64,000 nt of DNA from Aureimonas jatrophae. GTDB lineage: Bacteria; Pseudomonadota; Alphaproteobacteria; Rhizobiales; Rhizobiaceae. Made by a program: the position numbers and the translations under genes. Positions 24,421 through 32,994 of this stretch are shown one piece after another. The notes beneath the pieces were generated by a model, which did no database searches, was not told the origin of the DNA, and saw nothing but the letters and a program-made list of their open reading frames with translations. Location of the stretch: NCBI RefSeq assembly GCF_900104035.1, contig NZ_FNIT01000001.1, positions 390,169 to 454,168 on the forward strand. Reading direction: 5' to 3'. How positions within the stretch are numbered: the first letter of the stretch is position 1; each line of letters starts with the position of its first letter.

Positions 24421-25814
24421 TCGGCCCGACGCGCTTTCGCCCGACCGAGAGCCTGGCGGTTCGCGTCATCGGCCTGTCGAGCCTCTGGGCGATCGCCGCC
24501 TTTCTCGTGGTGGGCACGCTGATCTCCTCGCTCTACGAGCGGACGGCCCAGTCCGGCTTCCAGGCCGTGGTGCGTGCGCAGCTGTTCAACCTCATCAACG
24601 CCGTGACCGTGAACGAGGACGGCGGACTCGTGGGCGTGCCGGACCTTGGCGACCTCGAATACTCCCAGCCGCTGTCGGGCTGGTACTGGGAGGTGCTGCC
24701 GGCCAGCGCCAACACGGAGGGACGCCTGTCCTCGTTCTCGCTGGGACCGGGCCGGATCGAGGCGCCGAACGAGCGCGAGCGACCCTTCGACGGCCAGTAT
24801 CGCCGCGATTACCGGACCACCGGCTTGAATGGCGAAACGCTCTATGTCGAGGAGGCGGAGGTCGTGCTGGACGGCGACAACCACGCCGCGCGCTTTCGCG
24901 TCATGGGAAACGCCAGCGTCGTGGACGGCGACGTCGCTGCCTTCAACCGGCGTCTCGGCCTTTATCTCGGCGTCTTCGGCCTCGGCTCGATCGTCATCAA
25001 CGCCTTGGCGATCCTGACCGGCCTTCATCCGCTGATCGGCGTTCGCCGGTCACTGGCCGAGGTGCGGGAAGGGCGCGCCGACCGGCTGCCGGGATCGTTT
25101 CCCGCCGAGATCCGGCCGCTGGCGACAGAGATGAACCTCCTGATCGACTCCAACCGGCGCATCGTGGAGCGGGCCCGCACGCAGGTCGGAAACCTCGCCC
25201 ATTCGCTGAAGACGCCGATCGCGGTGCTCCGGAACGAGGCGGATGCGATCGGCGGCGAACGCGGCCGCCTTGTCGCCGAGCAGACCGAGGCGATGCGCGT
25301 TCAGGTGCAGCACTATCTCGACCGGGCGCGCGTCGCCGCGCTGGGCGGTCTGGCGGTGGCCCGCACGCCCGCGCTGCCCGTGCTGGAGCGCTCCATGCGC
25401 GTCATCGCCCGGCTGTCGCCGGGCAGCCGCGTCGAGCTCGACGCAGACGGCGCGGGCCGGGCGGTGTTCGCCGGCGAGGCGCAGGATCTCGAGGAGATCG
25501 TCGGCAACCTTCTCGAGAACGCGGCGAAGTACGGACGGAGCCGGATCCGCGCCGAACTGCGCCTCCCGGACGACGACCATCTCCTGATCGCCATCGAGGA
25601 CGACGGGGCAGGGTTGTCGGAGCGGGAGCGTGCCGAGGCGTTGCGACGCGGCGCCCGGCTCGACGAACGGGTGGCGGGAAGCGGGCTCGGCCTGTCGATC
25701 GTGACTGATACCGTTCTGCAATACCGTGGCGACTTTCGCCTCGCGAAGGCGGAAATCGGGGGATTGCGCGCCGAGGTCGTCTTGCCTCGCGCGCCCGACA
25801 CGCCGATGTCCTGA
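24417..25814 (+). CDS. feuQ: Sensor histidine kinase, FeuQ-like
   Basis: The 465-aa kinase is read from the GTG at 24417 that overlaps the feuP stop. It has two membrane helices (~residues 20-42 and ~180-203) bounding a periplasmic sensor domain of ~140 residues, a HAMP-like segment (GVRRSLAEVREGRADRLPGS), the dimerisation helix with NLAHSLKTPIAVL (His262) and an ATPase domain (N-box NLLENAAKYG, DDGAGLS, GSGLGLSIV). It should sense a periplasmic signal, with the feuN-like product as likely partner. Confidence 0.85.
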   Translation: MIGPTRFRPTESLAVRVIGLSSLWAIAAFLVVGTLISSLYERTAQSGFQAVVRAQLFNLINAVTVNEDGGLVGVPDLGDLEYSQPLSGWYWEVLPASANTEGRLSSFSLGPGRIEAPNERERPFDGQYRRDYRTTGLNGETLYVEEAEVVLDGDNHAARFRVMGNASVVDGDVAAFNRRLGLYLGVFGLGSIVINALAILTGLHPLIGVRRSLAEVREGRADRLPGSFPAEIRPLATEMNLLIDSNRRIVERARTQVGNLAHSLKTPIAVLRNEADAIGGERGRLVAEQTEAMRVQVQHYLDRARVAALGGLAVARTPALPVLERSMRVIARLSPGSRVELDADGAGRAVFAGEAQDLEEIVGNLLENAAKYGRSRIRAELRLPDDDHLLIAIEDDGAGLSERERAEALRRGARLDERVAGSGLGLSIVTDTVLQYRGDFRLAKAEIGGLRAEVVLPRAPDTPMS

Positions 25815-25868
25815 CGGTTGTTTCCTGGCGCCGCGACGAGGTTTCGGATGCCACAGCGGTCCGGTTCC

Positions 25869-26285
25869 ATGCGCCTAGCCCGTCGATCGATCCTGCTCAT
25901 CGTTCCGCTGATCCTGGCGGGCTGCGCGAACGCGAACCTCACCGCGCTGCCCGGGCTGACGGGTGCCCAACCGGTCACGCTGCCGCCGGGCGCGGTGGCG
26001 CTGCGCGGCTCGATCGCCTCGACGCAACGCATCAAGCTTTCGCCGTCCGCCGAGGAGCGGGCGATCCTTGCCGAATATCAGGCGCTCCAGTTCGGCCCGG
26101 TTGGGCAGCCGGTAAGCTGGGAAGCGGACGGCTTCCGCGGCCAGTTCGTGCCGACCCAGCTTTACCGCGTCGGCTCGCAGGACTGCCGTGGCTTCACGCA
26201 TACGATCACGCGCGGTGACAACACCGTGCGCCAGGTCGGCACCGCCTGCCGGCAGGGCGAGGACCAGTGGACGCCGGTTGCCTGA
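25869..26285 (+). CDS. Surface-antigen-type outer-membrane lipoprotein
   Basis: A 138-aa lipoprotein with the lipobox LILAGC (Cys19) and a C-terminal domain like the 17-kDa/RT0821-type surface antigens: GQPVSWEADGFRGQFVPTQL, CRGFTHTITRGDNTVRQVGT and ACRQGEDQWTPV. Such domains occur in proteins that support envelope structure. I used the ATG at 25869; upstream in-frame ATGs at 25818 and 25848 would bury the signal peptide. It stands between feuQ and the ccm genes and may be a separate unit. Confidence 0.75.
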   Translation: MRLARRSILLIVPLILAGCANANLTALPGLTGAQPVTLPPGAVALRGSIASTQRIKLSPSAEERAILAEYQALQFGPVGQPVSWEADGFRGQFVPTQLYRVGSQDCRGFTHTITRGDNTVRQVGTACRQGEDQWTPVA

Positions 26286-26373
26286 CGCGTGCGTGACCGG
26301 ATCGCGCGCAGGCCCGCCTTGATGTCGCCGCCCCGAACGGGCAGACGGGCCTTCTGACCCGTCCGGATCGTTC

Positions 26374-27513
26374 ATGCTCTTCTGGCTTCTCGCCGCCCTT
26401 CTCACGCTTCTTGCGACTGCCGCGATCGTCCTGCCGCTTCTGCGTCGCCGGCGCGACGACACGGTGGACGACACGCGCGAGGCCTATGACCGCGAGGTGT
26501 TTCGCGCCCAGCTGCGTGAACTCGCGGTGGACGTCGAGCGCGGCGCGATCTCGCCAACCGACGCCGCCGGCGCGCGGGCGGAGATCGGCCGGCGGCTCCT
26601 GCGCGCCGAGACCTCGGCGCCCCGAGCGTCCGTCGCATCGCGGCGCCCGGTTCTGGCCGCCTTGTTCGTGGCTCTGCTGCTGCCGCTCGGTGCCTTCGTC
26701 TTCTACGACCGCACCGGCGCGCCGGAGATCGGCGACCAGCCGCTGGCCGCGCGGGACCTCGAAGCCGAGCGGCCGAGCGTCGCCGCCATCGTCGGACTGA
26801 TCGAACGGCGCCTGGCGGAGCGACCGGACGACGGCGAGGGGTGGAGCGTCGTGGCGCCCGTCTACCTGCGCATGGGCGAGGGGGCGAAGGCCGCGAACGC
26901 CTATCGCAACGTGATCCGCCTTGCGGGCGAGACGGCGCAGAGCCAAGCGGGGCTCGGCGAGGCGCTGGTGCAGGCCGCGGGCGGCGAGGTGACCGGCGAC
27001 GCGCAGGCGAGCTTCCGCCGCGCGCTGGACCTGCAGCCCGGCTATCCGGCGGCGCGCTTCTACCTCGCGCTGGCGCTGTCGCAGACCGGACGGGCCGCCG
27101 AGGCCGCCGACGCCTGGAGCGCGCTTCTGGCGGACGCCCCGGCCGACGCGCGGTTCCGGCCCGTGGCGGAGGCAGCCTTGGCGGACGCGCGCGCGGCCTC
27201 GGCCGCGCCCGCTCGCGGCCCGACCGCCGCCGATGTCGAGGCGGCGGCGTCCTTGTCGACCGAGGATCGCGGCGCGATGGTCGAGGGCATGGTCGCGCAG
27301 CTCGCCAGCCGCCTCGAGGCGACGCCGGACGATCCGGCTGGATGGGCTCGCTTGATGCGCTCCTACATGGTTCTCGGGCAGCGCGAGCGCGCCGACGCGG
27401 CGCTGCGGCGCGCCCTCGACGTCTTTCCGCAAGGGTCGCCCGGGCGTATGACGGTGAGCGACGCCGCGACCGCGCTCGGCCTCGACGCATCCGCACCGGT
27501 AGCAACGCCATGA
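26374..27513 (+). CDS. ccmI: Cytochrome c biogenesis protein CcmI
   Basis: A 379-aa protein (also CycH) that delivers apocytochrome c to the haem ligation complex. It has a first membrane helix (LFWLLAALLTLLATAAIVLP), a cytoplasmic leucine-zipper-like segment (EVFRAQLRELAVDVERGAIS), a second helix (~residues 93-111) and a periplasmic TPR region (~145-340). It starts the ccmI-ccmE-ccmF-ccmH operon and overlaps ccmE by four bases (ATGA). Compared with family members nothing is missing. Confidence 0.92.
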   Translation: MLFWLLAALLTLLATAAIVLPLLRRRRDDTVDDTREAYDREVFRAQLRELAVDVERGAISPTDAAGARAEIGRRLLRAETSAPRASVASRRPVLAALFVALLLPLGAFVFYDRTGAPEIGDQPLAARDLEAERPSVAAIVGLIERRLAERPDDGEGWSVVAPVYLRMGEGAKAANAYRNVIRLAGETAQSQAGLGEALVQAAGGEVTGDAQASFRRALDLQPGYPAARFYLALALSQTGRAAEAADAWSALLADAPADARFRPVAEAALADARAASAAPARGPTAADVEAAASLSTEDRGAMVEGMVAQLASRLEATPDDPAGWARLMRSYMVLGQRERADAALRRALDVFPQGSPGRMTVSDAATALGLDASAPVATP

Positions 27514-27995
27514 CCCGCAAGACCAAGCGCGCCCTTTCGCTGGCCGCCATCCTCGCCGTGATCGGAACGGCGGGAGGGCTCGTCCTGACCGCCTTGTCCG
27601 ACAGTGTCGCCTACTTCGCCTCGCCCACCGACGTGCTGTCGCATCCGCCGGGTTCGGGCCAGCGCCTGCGGCTCGGCGGGATCGTCGAGGCGGGATCGGT
27701 CGCGCGCGGCGAGGGCGCGCCCGTGCGCTTCCGCGTGACCGATACGGTGGGAAGCGTCGACGTGACCTATGCGGGCCTCCTGCCGGACCTCTTTCGCGAA
27801 GGACAGGGCGTCGTGGCGGAGGGAACCGTCGGGCCCGACCACGTCTTCCGCGCCGACACGGTTCTCGCCAAGCACGACGAGACCTACATGCCGAAGGAGG
27901 TCGTGGACGACATGAAGCGTCGCGGCCTGTGGAAGGAGGGCGCCGTCATGGCCGGCGCGGATGCCCCGGCGGCGCAAAGCGGAGCGGGCATGTGA
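27510..27995 (+). CDS. ccmE: Haem chaperone CcmE
   Basis: This 161-aa periplasmic, membrane-anchored protein carries haem to the ligation complex. It has one N-terminal helix (LAAILAVIGTAGGLVLTALS), an OB-fold beta barrel, and the haem-binding motif AKHDETYMP with His122 as the covalent haem ligand. The ATG overlaps the ccmI stop, and its own stop region (ATGTGA) contains the GTG start of ccmF. Confidence 0.95.
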   Translation: MTRKTKRALSLAAILAVIGTAGGLVLTALSDSVAYFASPTDVLSHPPGSGQRLRLGGIVEAGSVARGEGAPVRFRVTDTVGSVDVTYAGLLPDLFREGQGVVAEGTVGPDHVFRADTVLAKHDETYMPKEVVDDMKRRGLWKEGAVMAGADAPAAQSGAGM

Positions 27996-29980
27996 GCGTC
28001 GAGCTCGGCCATTTCGCCCTGGTGCTCGCGCTGGCGCTCTCGCTCGTCCAGTCCGTGCTGCCGCCGCTCGGCGCGCGCCTGCGCGACGATCGGCTGATGG
28101 CGACGGGGCCGGCAAGCTCGGTCGCGGGCGTCCTGCTCCTTCTGCTGAGCTTCGCCGCGCTGACCCATGCCTATGTCGCGTCCGACTTTTCGGTCGTGAA
28201 CGTCGTCGAGAACAGCCACTCGGCCAAGCCGCTTCTCTACAAGATCACCGGCGTCTGGGGGAACCACGAGGGCTCGATGCTCCTGTGGGTGCTGATCCTG
28301 TCGCTGTTCGGATCCTCCGTCGCCCTGTTCGGTCGCGACCTGCCACCGACGCTGAAGGCCAACGTGCTAGGCGTTCAGGCCTGGATCCAGACGGCGTTCC
28401 TTCTGTTCATCCTGCTGACGTCGAACCCGTTCCTGCGCTCGGTGCCGGCGCCGCCCGAGGGCAACGACCTCAATCCGGTGTTGCAGGATATCGGCCTCGC
28501 GATCCATCCGCCGCTGCTTTATCTCGGCTATGTCGGCTTCTCGATCTCCTTCTCGTTCGCGGTCGCCGCTCTCATCGATGGTCGCATCGACGCTGCCTGG
28601 GCCCGCTGGGTGCGGCCGTGGACGCTGCTCGCCTGGGCGTTCCTGACGGCCGGCATCGCGATGGGTTCCTACTGGGCCTATTACGAGCTCGGCTGGGGCG
28701 GCTGGTGGTTCTGGGATCCGGTCGAGAACGCCTCCTTCATGCCCTGGCTTTCGGGCACCGCTCTTCTGCACTCGGCGCTGGTCATGGAGAAGCGGTCGGC
28801 GCTGAAGATCTGGACCGTGCTTCTGGCGATCCTGACCTTCTCGCTGTCGCTGCTCGGAACCTTCCTCGTGCGCTCCGGCGTCCTGACGTCGGTCCATGCT
28901 TTCGCGGTGGACCCGGAGCGCGGCGTCTTCATTCTCGGCATCCTGTGCCTGTTCATCGGCGGCTCGCTGTCGCTCTTCGCCTGGCGGGCGCAGGCTCTCG
29001 AGTCGGGATCGATCTTCGCGCCGATCTCGCGCGAAGGCGCGCTCGTCTTCAACAACCTGTTCCTGTCGACGGCCGCCGCCACGGTGCTCGTCGGCACGCT
29101 CTACCCACTGGCGCTCGAGGTGGTCACCGGCACGAAGATCTCGGTCGGCGCACCGTTCTTCAACCTGACCTTCGGCCCGCTCATGGTGCCGCTCCTGCTG
29201 GCGGTGCCCTTCGGCCCCTTCCTAGCCTGGAAGCGAGGCGATCTCCTGGCCGCCGCTCAGCGCCTCTACGTGGCGATCGGCGCGGCGATCGTGGCGGTCG
29301 TGGTGGTCCTCGCCTTCACGCAGGGGCCGCGCATCCTCGCGGCGCTGGGTTTCGGGCTCGCGGTCTGGGTGATCGTTGGCAGCCTCGTCGATCTGGCGAG
29401 CCGCGCGGGCCTCGGCCGCGTGCCGCTCGGCACGGCCTGGGCTCGGTTCCGCGGCCTTCCGCGTTCGGCGTTCGGTACGGCGCTGGCCCATGCCGGCGTC
29501 GGCGCGACGCTTCTCGGCATCGTCGCGGTGAACAGCTTCGAGACCGAGACCGTCACCACCATGGTGCCGGGCGCGAGCGTCGTGGCCGATGGCCAGACGG
29601 TGCGCTTCGACGGGATGACCGCGCGCGAGGGGCCGAACTACCGTGAGGATGTCGGGCGCTTCACGCTGATCCGTCCCGACGGCGCGCAGACGCCGATCGA
29701 GACCGCGCGGCGCTTCTATCCGGTGCGTCAGATGCCGACCACGGAAGCGGGCATTCATACGCGGTTCTTCAGCCAGGTCTACATCGCGCTCGGCGACAGC
29801 GCCGCGAACGGCGGGGCGACGGTCGTGCGCATCTGGACCAAGCCGATGATCACGCTGATCTGGCTGGGCGCCGTCTTGATGGCGCTGGGCGGCGTCGCCT
29901 CGCTCAGCGATCGGCGCCTGCGCGTCGGCGCCCCGGCGCGCTCGCGGCGCGCGGCGGCATCGCCGGTCCCGGCCGAGTAG
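27992..29980 (+). CDS. ccmF: Haem ligation protein CcmF
   Basis: Read from the GTG at 27992, this 662-aa multi-pass membrane protein belongs to the haem-handling family. It has about 14-15 predicted membrane helices and the WWD domain GWGGWWFWDPVENASFMPW that binds haem in the periplasm, with conserved histidines in neighbouring helices. With CcmH it ligates haem to apocytochrome c. The longer frame to 27929 enters ccmE and is not used. CcmH follows after 8 nt. Confidence 0.95.
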   Translation: MSVELGHFALVLALALSLVQSVLPPLGARLRDDRLMATGPASSVAGVLLLLLSFAALTHAYVASDFSVVNVVENSHSAKPLLYKITGVWGNHEGSMLLWVLILSLFGSSVALFGRDLPPTLKANVLGVQAWIQTAFLLFILLTSNPFLRSVPAPPEGNDLNPVLQDIGLAIHPPLLYLGYVGFSISFSFAVAALIDGRIDAAWARWVRPWTLLAWAFLTAGIAMGSYWAYYELGWGGWWFWDPVENASFMPWLSGTALLHSALVMEKRSALKIWTVLLAILTFSLSLLGTFLVRSGVLTSVHAFAVDPERGVFILGILCLFIGGSLSLFAWRAQALESGSIFAPISREGALVFNNLFLSTAAATVLVGTLYPLALEVVTGTKISVGAPFFNLTFGPLMVPLLLAVPFGPFLAWKRGDLLAAAQRLYVAIGAAIVAVVVVLAFTQGPRILAALGFGLAVWVIVGSLVDLASRAGLGRVPLGTAWARFRGLPRSAFGTALAHAGVGATLLGIVAVNSFETETVTTMVPGASVVADGQTVRFDGMTAREGPNYREDVGRFTLIRPDGAQTPIETARRFYPVRQMPTTEAGIHTRFFSQVYIALGDSAANGGATVVRIWTKPMITLIWLGAVLMALGGVASLSDRRLRVGAPARSRRAAASPVPAE

Positions 29981-29988
29981 GACGACCG

Positions 29989-30450
29989 TTGCGTCGCGCG
30001 CTCGCCACTCTGGCTCTCGTTCTGTCGCTCGGTGGCGCCGCGCTCGCGGTCCAGCCCGACGAGGTGCTGCCCGACGCCGCGCTGGAAGCGCGGGCGCGCG
30101 GCATCTCGGCCGAGTTGCGCTGCATGGTCTGCCAGAACCAGTCGATCGACGACTCCGACGCGCCGCTCGCCAAGGACCTGCGCGTCCTTGTGCGCCAGCG
30201 GCTTCAGGCCGGCGACAGCGACGACGGCGTGCGCGACTATCTCGTGTCGCGCTACGGGCAGTTCGTGCTCCTGCGCCCGCGCCTGGAATGGCAGACCGTC
30301 GCCCTCTGGGGCACGCCAGCGGCGCTTCTTCTGTTCGGGCTCTGTCTCGTCTGGCTCGCGCGACGCGGATCCGGCGCTGCGTCCGAACCTCGTCCGCTGG
30401 ACGCCGGCGAGGAGGCGGCCTTGAAGCGCCTTCTCGAGCGCGAGCGCTGA
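29989..30450 (+). CDS. ccmH: Cytochrome c-type biogenesis thiol oxidoreductase CcmH
   Basis: A 153-aa protein (also CycL) with a signal peptide, the CxxC motif LRCMVCQNQS (Cys45, Cys48) that reduces apocytochrome cysteines, the helical DLRVLVRQRLQAGDSDDGV and a second membrane helix (~residues 106-124). The start is the TTG at 29989. It closes the ccm operon, although the typical CcmABCDG proteins are not in the window and must lie elsewhere, as usual in rhizobia. Confidence 0.93.
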   Translation: MRRALATLALVLSLGGAALAVQPDEVLPDAALEARARGISAELRCMVCQNQSIDDSDAPLAKDLRVLVRQRLQAGDSDDGVRDYLVSRYGQFVLLRPRLEWQTVALWGTPAALLLFGLCLVWLARRGSGAASEPRPLDAGEEAALKRLLERER

Positions 30451-30651
30451 CGGGCGACCGAACCGCCTTCTTTTAGCACACATGATTGGCTTCTCGCGAG
30501 CGTTCGGGCGGACACCGCGCCGCTTTGCGGGCGCGGCGCGACGGCGCAGGGCCCGGCGATCGTCCGATCGATGGGAGCCTTTCGCTCGCCACGGGACTTC
30601 TGGTGTTCGACGGCTACGCACAGCCGGCTGACGATCCGGTGCCGCTGCCCG

Positions 30652-31233
30652 ATGACGCCCAACAACGAAGCTTCTGTGACGACGGATGAGGGACCACAGG
30701 CCTGTCTCGTCGTGACCCGTATCGTCGCCCCGAACAAGGAGGACGACCTGCGCCGTTGGACCGACGGGGTCGGCGATGCAGCGCGCGCGGCCGACGGGTT
30801 CGCCGCGATGCTCCGCTTCCGGCAGACTGGCGGGCTGTCCCACAACGTCTTCCTGTTCCAGTCGGCCGCCGACCTCGACCGCTGGGAGGGGACCCGTCGT
30901 TACCATCAGCTCATGGAAGACGGCGACCGCTTCTCCACGGCCCGGCGTCAGCGGCTCGACCCCGGCAACGGAATCGCCCAGCTGCCGGCGGAGTCGGACA
31001 GTCCGAAATGGAAGCGCTTCATGATGACCTATGTGGCGGTTCTGCCGATCGTGCTGGTGGTGAACGTCGCCCTGAATGCTCTGCCGCAGCCGCTTCCGGC
31101 GCTCGCGCAGGCCGTCGTGTCGTCGCTGATCCTGGTCGCCGCGATGACCTGGGCGGTGCTGCCGTTCGTGTCGCGCCGCCTGAAGCCCTGGGTCGTTCGC
31201 GACGAGCGGGGCCGGGCGCGGATCGAGCGCTGA
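30652..31233 (+). CDS. Monooxygenase-fold (ABM) protein with two membrane helices
   Basis: The 193-aa product has an N-terminal antibiotic biosynthesis monooxygenase-like domain (ACLVVTRIVAPNKEDDLRRW, then FAAMLRFRQTGGLSHNVFLF and ADLDRWEGTRRYHQLMEDGD) and a C-terminal pair of membrane helices (~residues 124-145 and ~152-172) with a short basic tail. This ABM-plus-membrane form occurs in several proteobacteria without known function. An upstream in-frame ATG at 30571 would add 27 residues that look non-native. It precedes degP by 121 bp. Confidence 0.75.
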   Translation: MTPNNEASVTTDEGPQACLVVTRIVAPNKEDDLRRWTDGVGDAARAADGFAAMLRFRQTGGLSHNVFLFQSAADLDRWEGTRRYHQLMEDGDRFSTARRQRLDPGNGIAQLPAESDSPKWKRFMMTYVAVLPIVLVVNVALNALPQPLPALAQAVVSSLILVAAMTWAVLPFVSRRLKPWVVRDERGRARIER

Positions 31234-31267
31234 CCGGCGCACCTTACCAAGGTTTCATGCCCCCGAA

Positions 31268-31290
31268 GGATTGCCGTAAGGTGGCAATCC
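31268..31290. promoter_or_regulatory. Perfect inverted repeat upstream of degP
   Basis: GGATTGCC (31268-31275) and GGCAATCC (31283-31290) form a perfect 8-bp inverted repeat with a 7-bp spacer, about 65 bp before the degP start. No U-tract follows, so an operator or a factor site is more likely than a terminator. The binding protein is not known. Confidence 0.45.
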
Positions 31291-31354
31291 CTACGTTCCG
31301 GGTCACGGACACAGCGGCATACCGCCCGACCGAACCAATCGAACGAGGGTCATC

Positions 31355-32872
31355 ATGAGCATCCAGAACCTGTCGAAGACGAAGCGCCGCCTTTCCGCCG
31401 CCGCGCTCGCGGCCGGCGTCGCCGGGCTCGCCTTCTCCACCGGTGTCGTGACCACCACCGGCCCGAGCTATGCCGAGGCCGTCCAGGTCGCCCCGGCCGC
31501 CGAAAGCTTCGGCTTCGCCAACGTCGTCGAGAAGGTCTCGCCTGCCGTCGTCTCGGTGCGCGTCAAGGAGGCCGTGCGGCCCGCCGCCGACGACGGCGAC
31601 GGCGCGTCGCCGTTCGATTCCCTGCCCGAGGGGCATCCGCTGCGCCGCTTCTTCGAAGGCCCGAACGGTCAGCAGCTTCCCGGCCAGCGCGGTCCCCAGC
31701 GCCGTGCCCCGCGTGAGGGCGGCATGGCTCAGGGCTCCGGCTTCTTCATCTCCGACGACGGCTATGTCGTGACCAACAACCACGTGGTCGACGGCGGCAC
31801 CCAGTACACCGTCGTGATGGACGACGGCACGGAGTACGACGCCAAGCTGATCGGCACCGATCCGCGCACCGACCTCGCCCTCCTGAAGGTCGATGCCCAG
31901 AACCAGAAGTTCACCTACGTGAACTTTGCCGACGACTCCAAGGTTCGCGTCGGCGATTGGGTGATCGCGGTGGGCAACCCGTTCGGCCTCGGCGGCTCGG
32001 TGACGGCCGGCATCGTCTCGGCGCGCGGCCGTGACATCGGCGCGGGTCCCTACGACGACTTCATCCAGATCGACGCGCCGGTGAACCGGGGCAACTCGGG
32101 TGGTCCCGCCTTCAACCAGCAGGGACAGGTGATCGGCATCAACACGGCGATCTTCTCGCCCTCGGGCGGCTCGGTCGGCATCGGCTTCGCCATTCCCGCC
32201 TCGACCGCCCAGTCCGTGGTGCAGTCGCTGCGCGAGAACGGCAATGTCCAGCGCGGCTGGCTCGGCGTCCAGATCGCCCCGGTGACCAAGGACATCGCGG
32301 AGGCGGTGGGCCTGGGCAACGAGAAGGGCGCGATCGTCACGCTGCCGGACACCGAGACCCCGGCCACCAAGGCGGGCATCCAGACCGGCGACGTCATCAC
32401 CGCGGTCAACGGCGAGACGGTGGACGGACCGCGCGATCTGGCCCGCAAGGTGGCGGCCTACCGCCCTGGCACCACGGTCGACGTGACCCTGTGGCGCGGC
32501 GGCTCGGCGCAGGACGTCAAGGTGGCGCTGGGCAACATCGCCTCGCTCGACGAGGCGTCGAACCAGGGCAACAACAACAGCCGCGTGCCGGTCAACCCGT
32601 CGTCGCTGCAGGGCTATGGCCTGACGCTGACGCCTTCCGACGAGGGCAACGGCGTGGTCGTGACCGACGTCGATCCGGACTCCGAGGCCGCGACCCGCGG
32701 CGTGTCGGCCGGCGACACGATCGTGGCCGTGAACGGCAAGGCCGTGAACTCGCAGCGCGAGGTGCAGGACGCGATCAAGGCGGCCAAGGACTCGGGCCGC
32801 AAGGCCGCCCTGTTCCAGCTGCGCCAGAACGACCAGAACCGCTTCGTCGCGCTGCCGATCGCCGGCAGCTGA
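31355..32872 (+). CDS. degP: DegP/Do-like periplasmic serine protease
   Basis: The 505-aa protease and chaperone has a Sec signal peptide (SAAALAAGVAGLAFSTG), a trypsin-like domain with His143 (NNHVVDG), Asp173 (TDLALLKV) and Ser248 (RGNSGGPAFN), and two PDZ domains (~residues 285-375 and ~400-490). It removes or refolds misfolded periplasmic proteins. The linker after the signal peptide is rich in acidic and Gln/Arg stretches. It lies just upstream of a response regulator and kinase pair, as I recall also for Sinorhizobium. A terminator follows it. Confidence 0.95.
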   Translation: MSIQNLSKTKRRLSAAALAAGVAGLAFSTGVVTTTGPSYAEAVQVAPAAESFGFANVVEKVSPAVVSVRVKEAVRPAADDGDGASPFDSLPEGHPLRRFFEGPNGQQLPGQRGPQRRAPREGGMAQGSGFFISDDGYVVTNNHVVDGGTQYTVVMDDGTEYDAKLIGTDPRTDLALLKVDAQNQKFTYVNFADDSKVRVGDWVIAVGNPFGLGGSVTAGIVSARGRDIGAGPYDDFIQIDAPVNRGNSGGPAFNQQGQVIGINTAIFSPSGGSVGIGFAIPASTAQSVVQSLRENGNVQRGWLGVQIAPVTKDIAEAVGLGNEKGAIVTLPDTETPATKAGIQTGDVITAVNGETVDGPRDLARKVAAYRPGTTVDVTLWRGGSAQDVKVALGNIASLDEASNQGNNNSRVPVNPSSLQGYGLTLTPSDEGNGVVVTDVDPDSEAATRGVSAGDTIVAVNGKAVNSQREVQDAIKAAKDSGRKAALFQLRQNDQNRFVALPIAGS

Positions 32873-32927
32873 CATCAGCGAGGCCCCGCTTTCCCCGATG
32901 GGGAGGCGGGGCCGCCCGAGCGCATCG

Positions 32928-32960
32928 GGGCGGCGAGCCAGCGGGTTCGCCGCCCTTTTT
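32928..32960 (+). terminator. Intrinsic terminator after degP
   Basis: GGGCGGCGA (32928-32936) pairs with TCGCCGCCC (32947-32955) and is followed by TTTTT (32956-32960). A second perfect 8-bp hairpin (GGCCCCGC at 32882-32889 with GCGGGGCC at 32906-32913) stands directly upstream, without a U-tract. Together they should end most degP transcripts. The response regulator start is 35 nt further on. Confidence 0.8.
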
Positions 32961-32994
32961 ACGATCAAGTCCCCTCGAACCGCCGGAGGATCAG

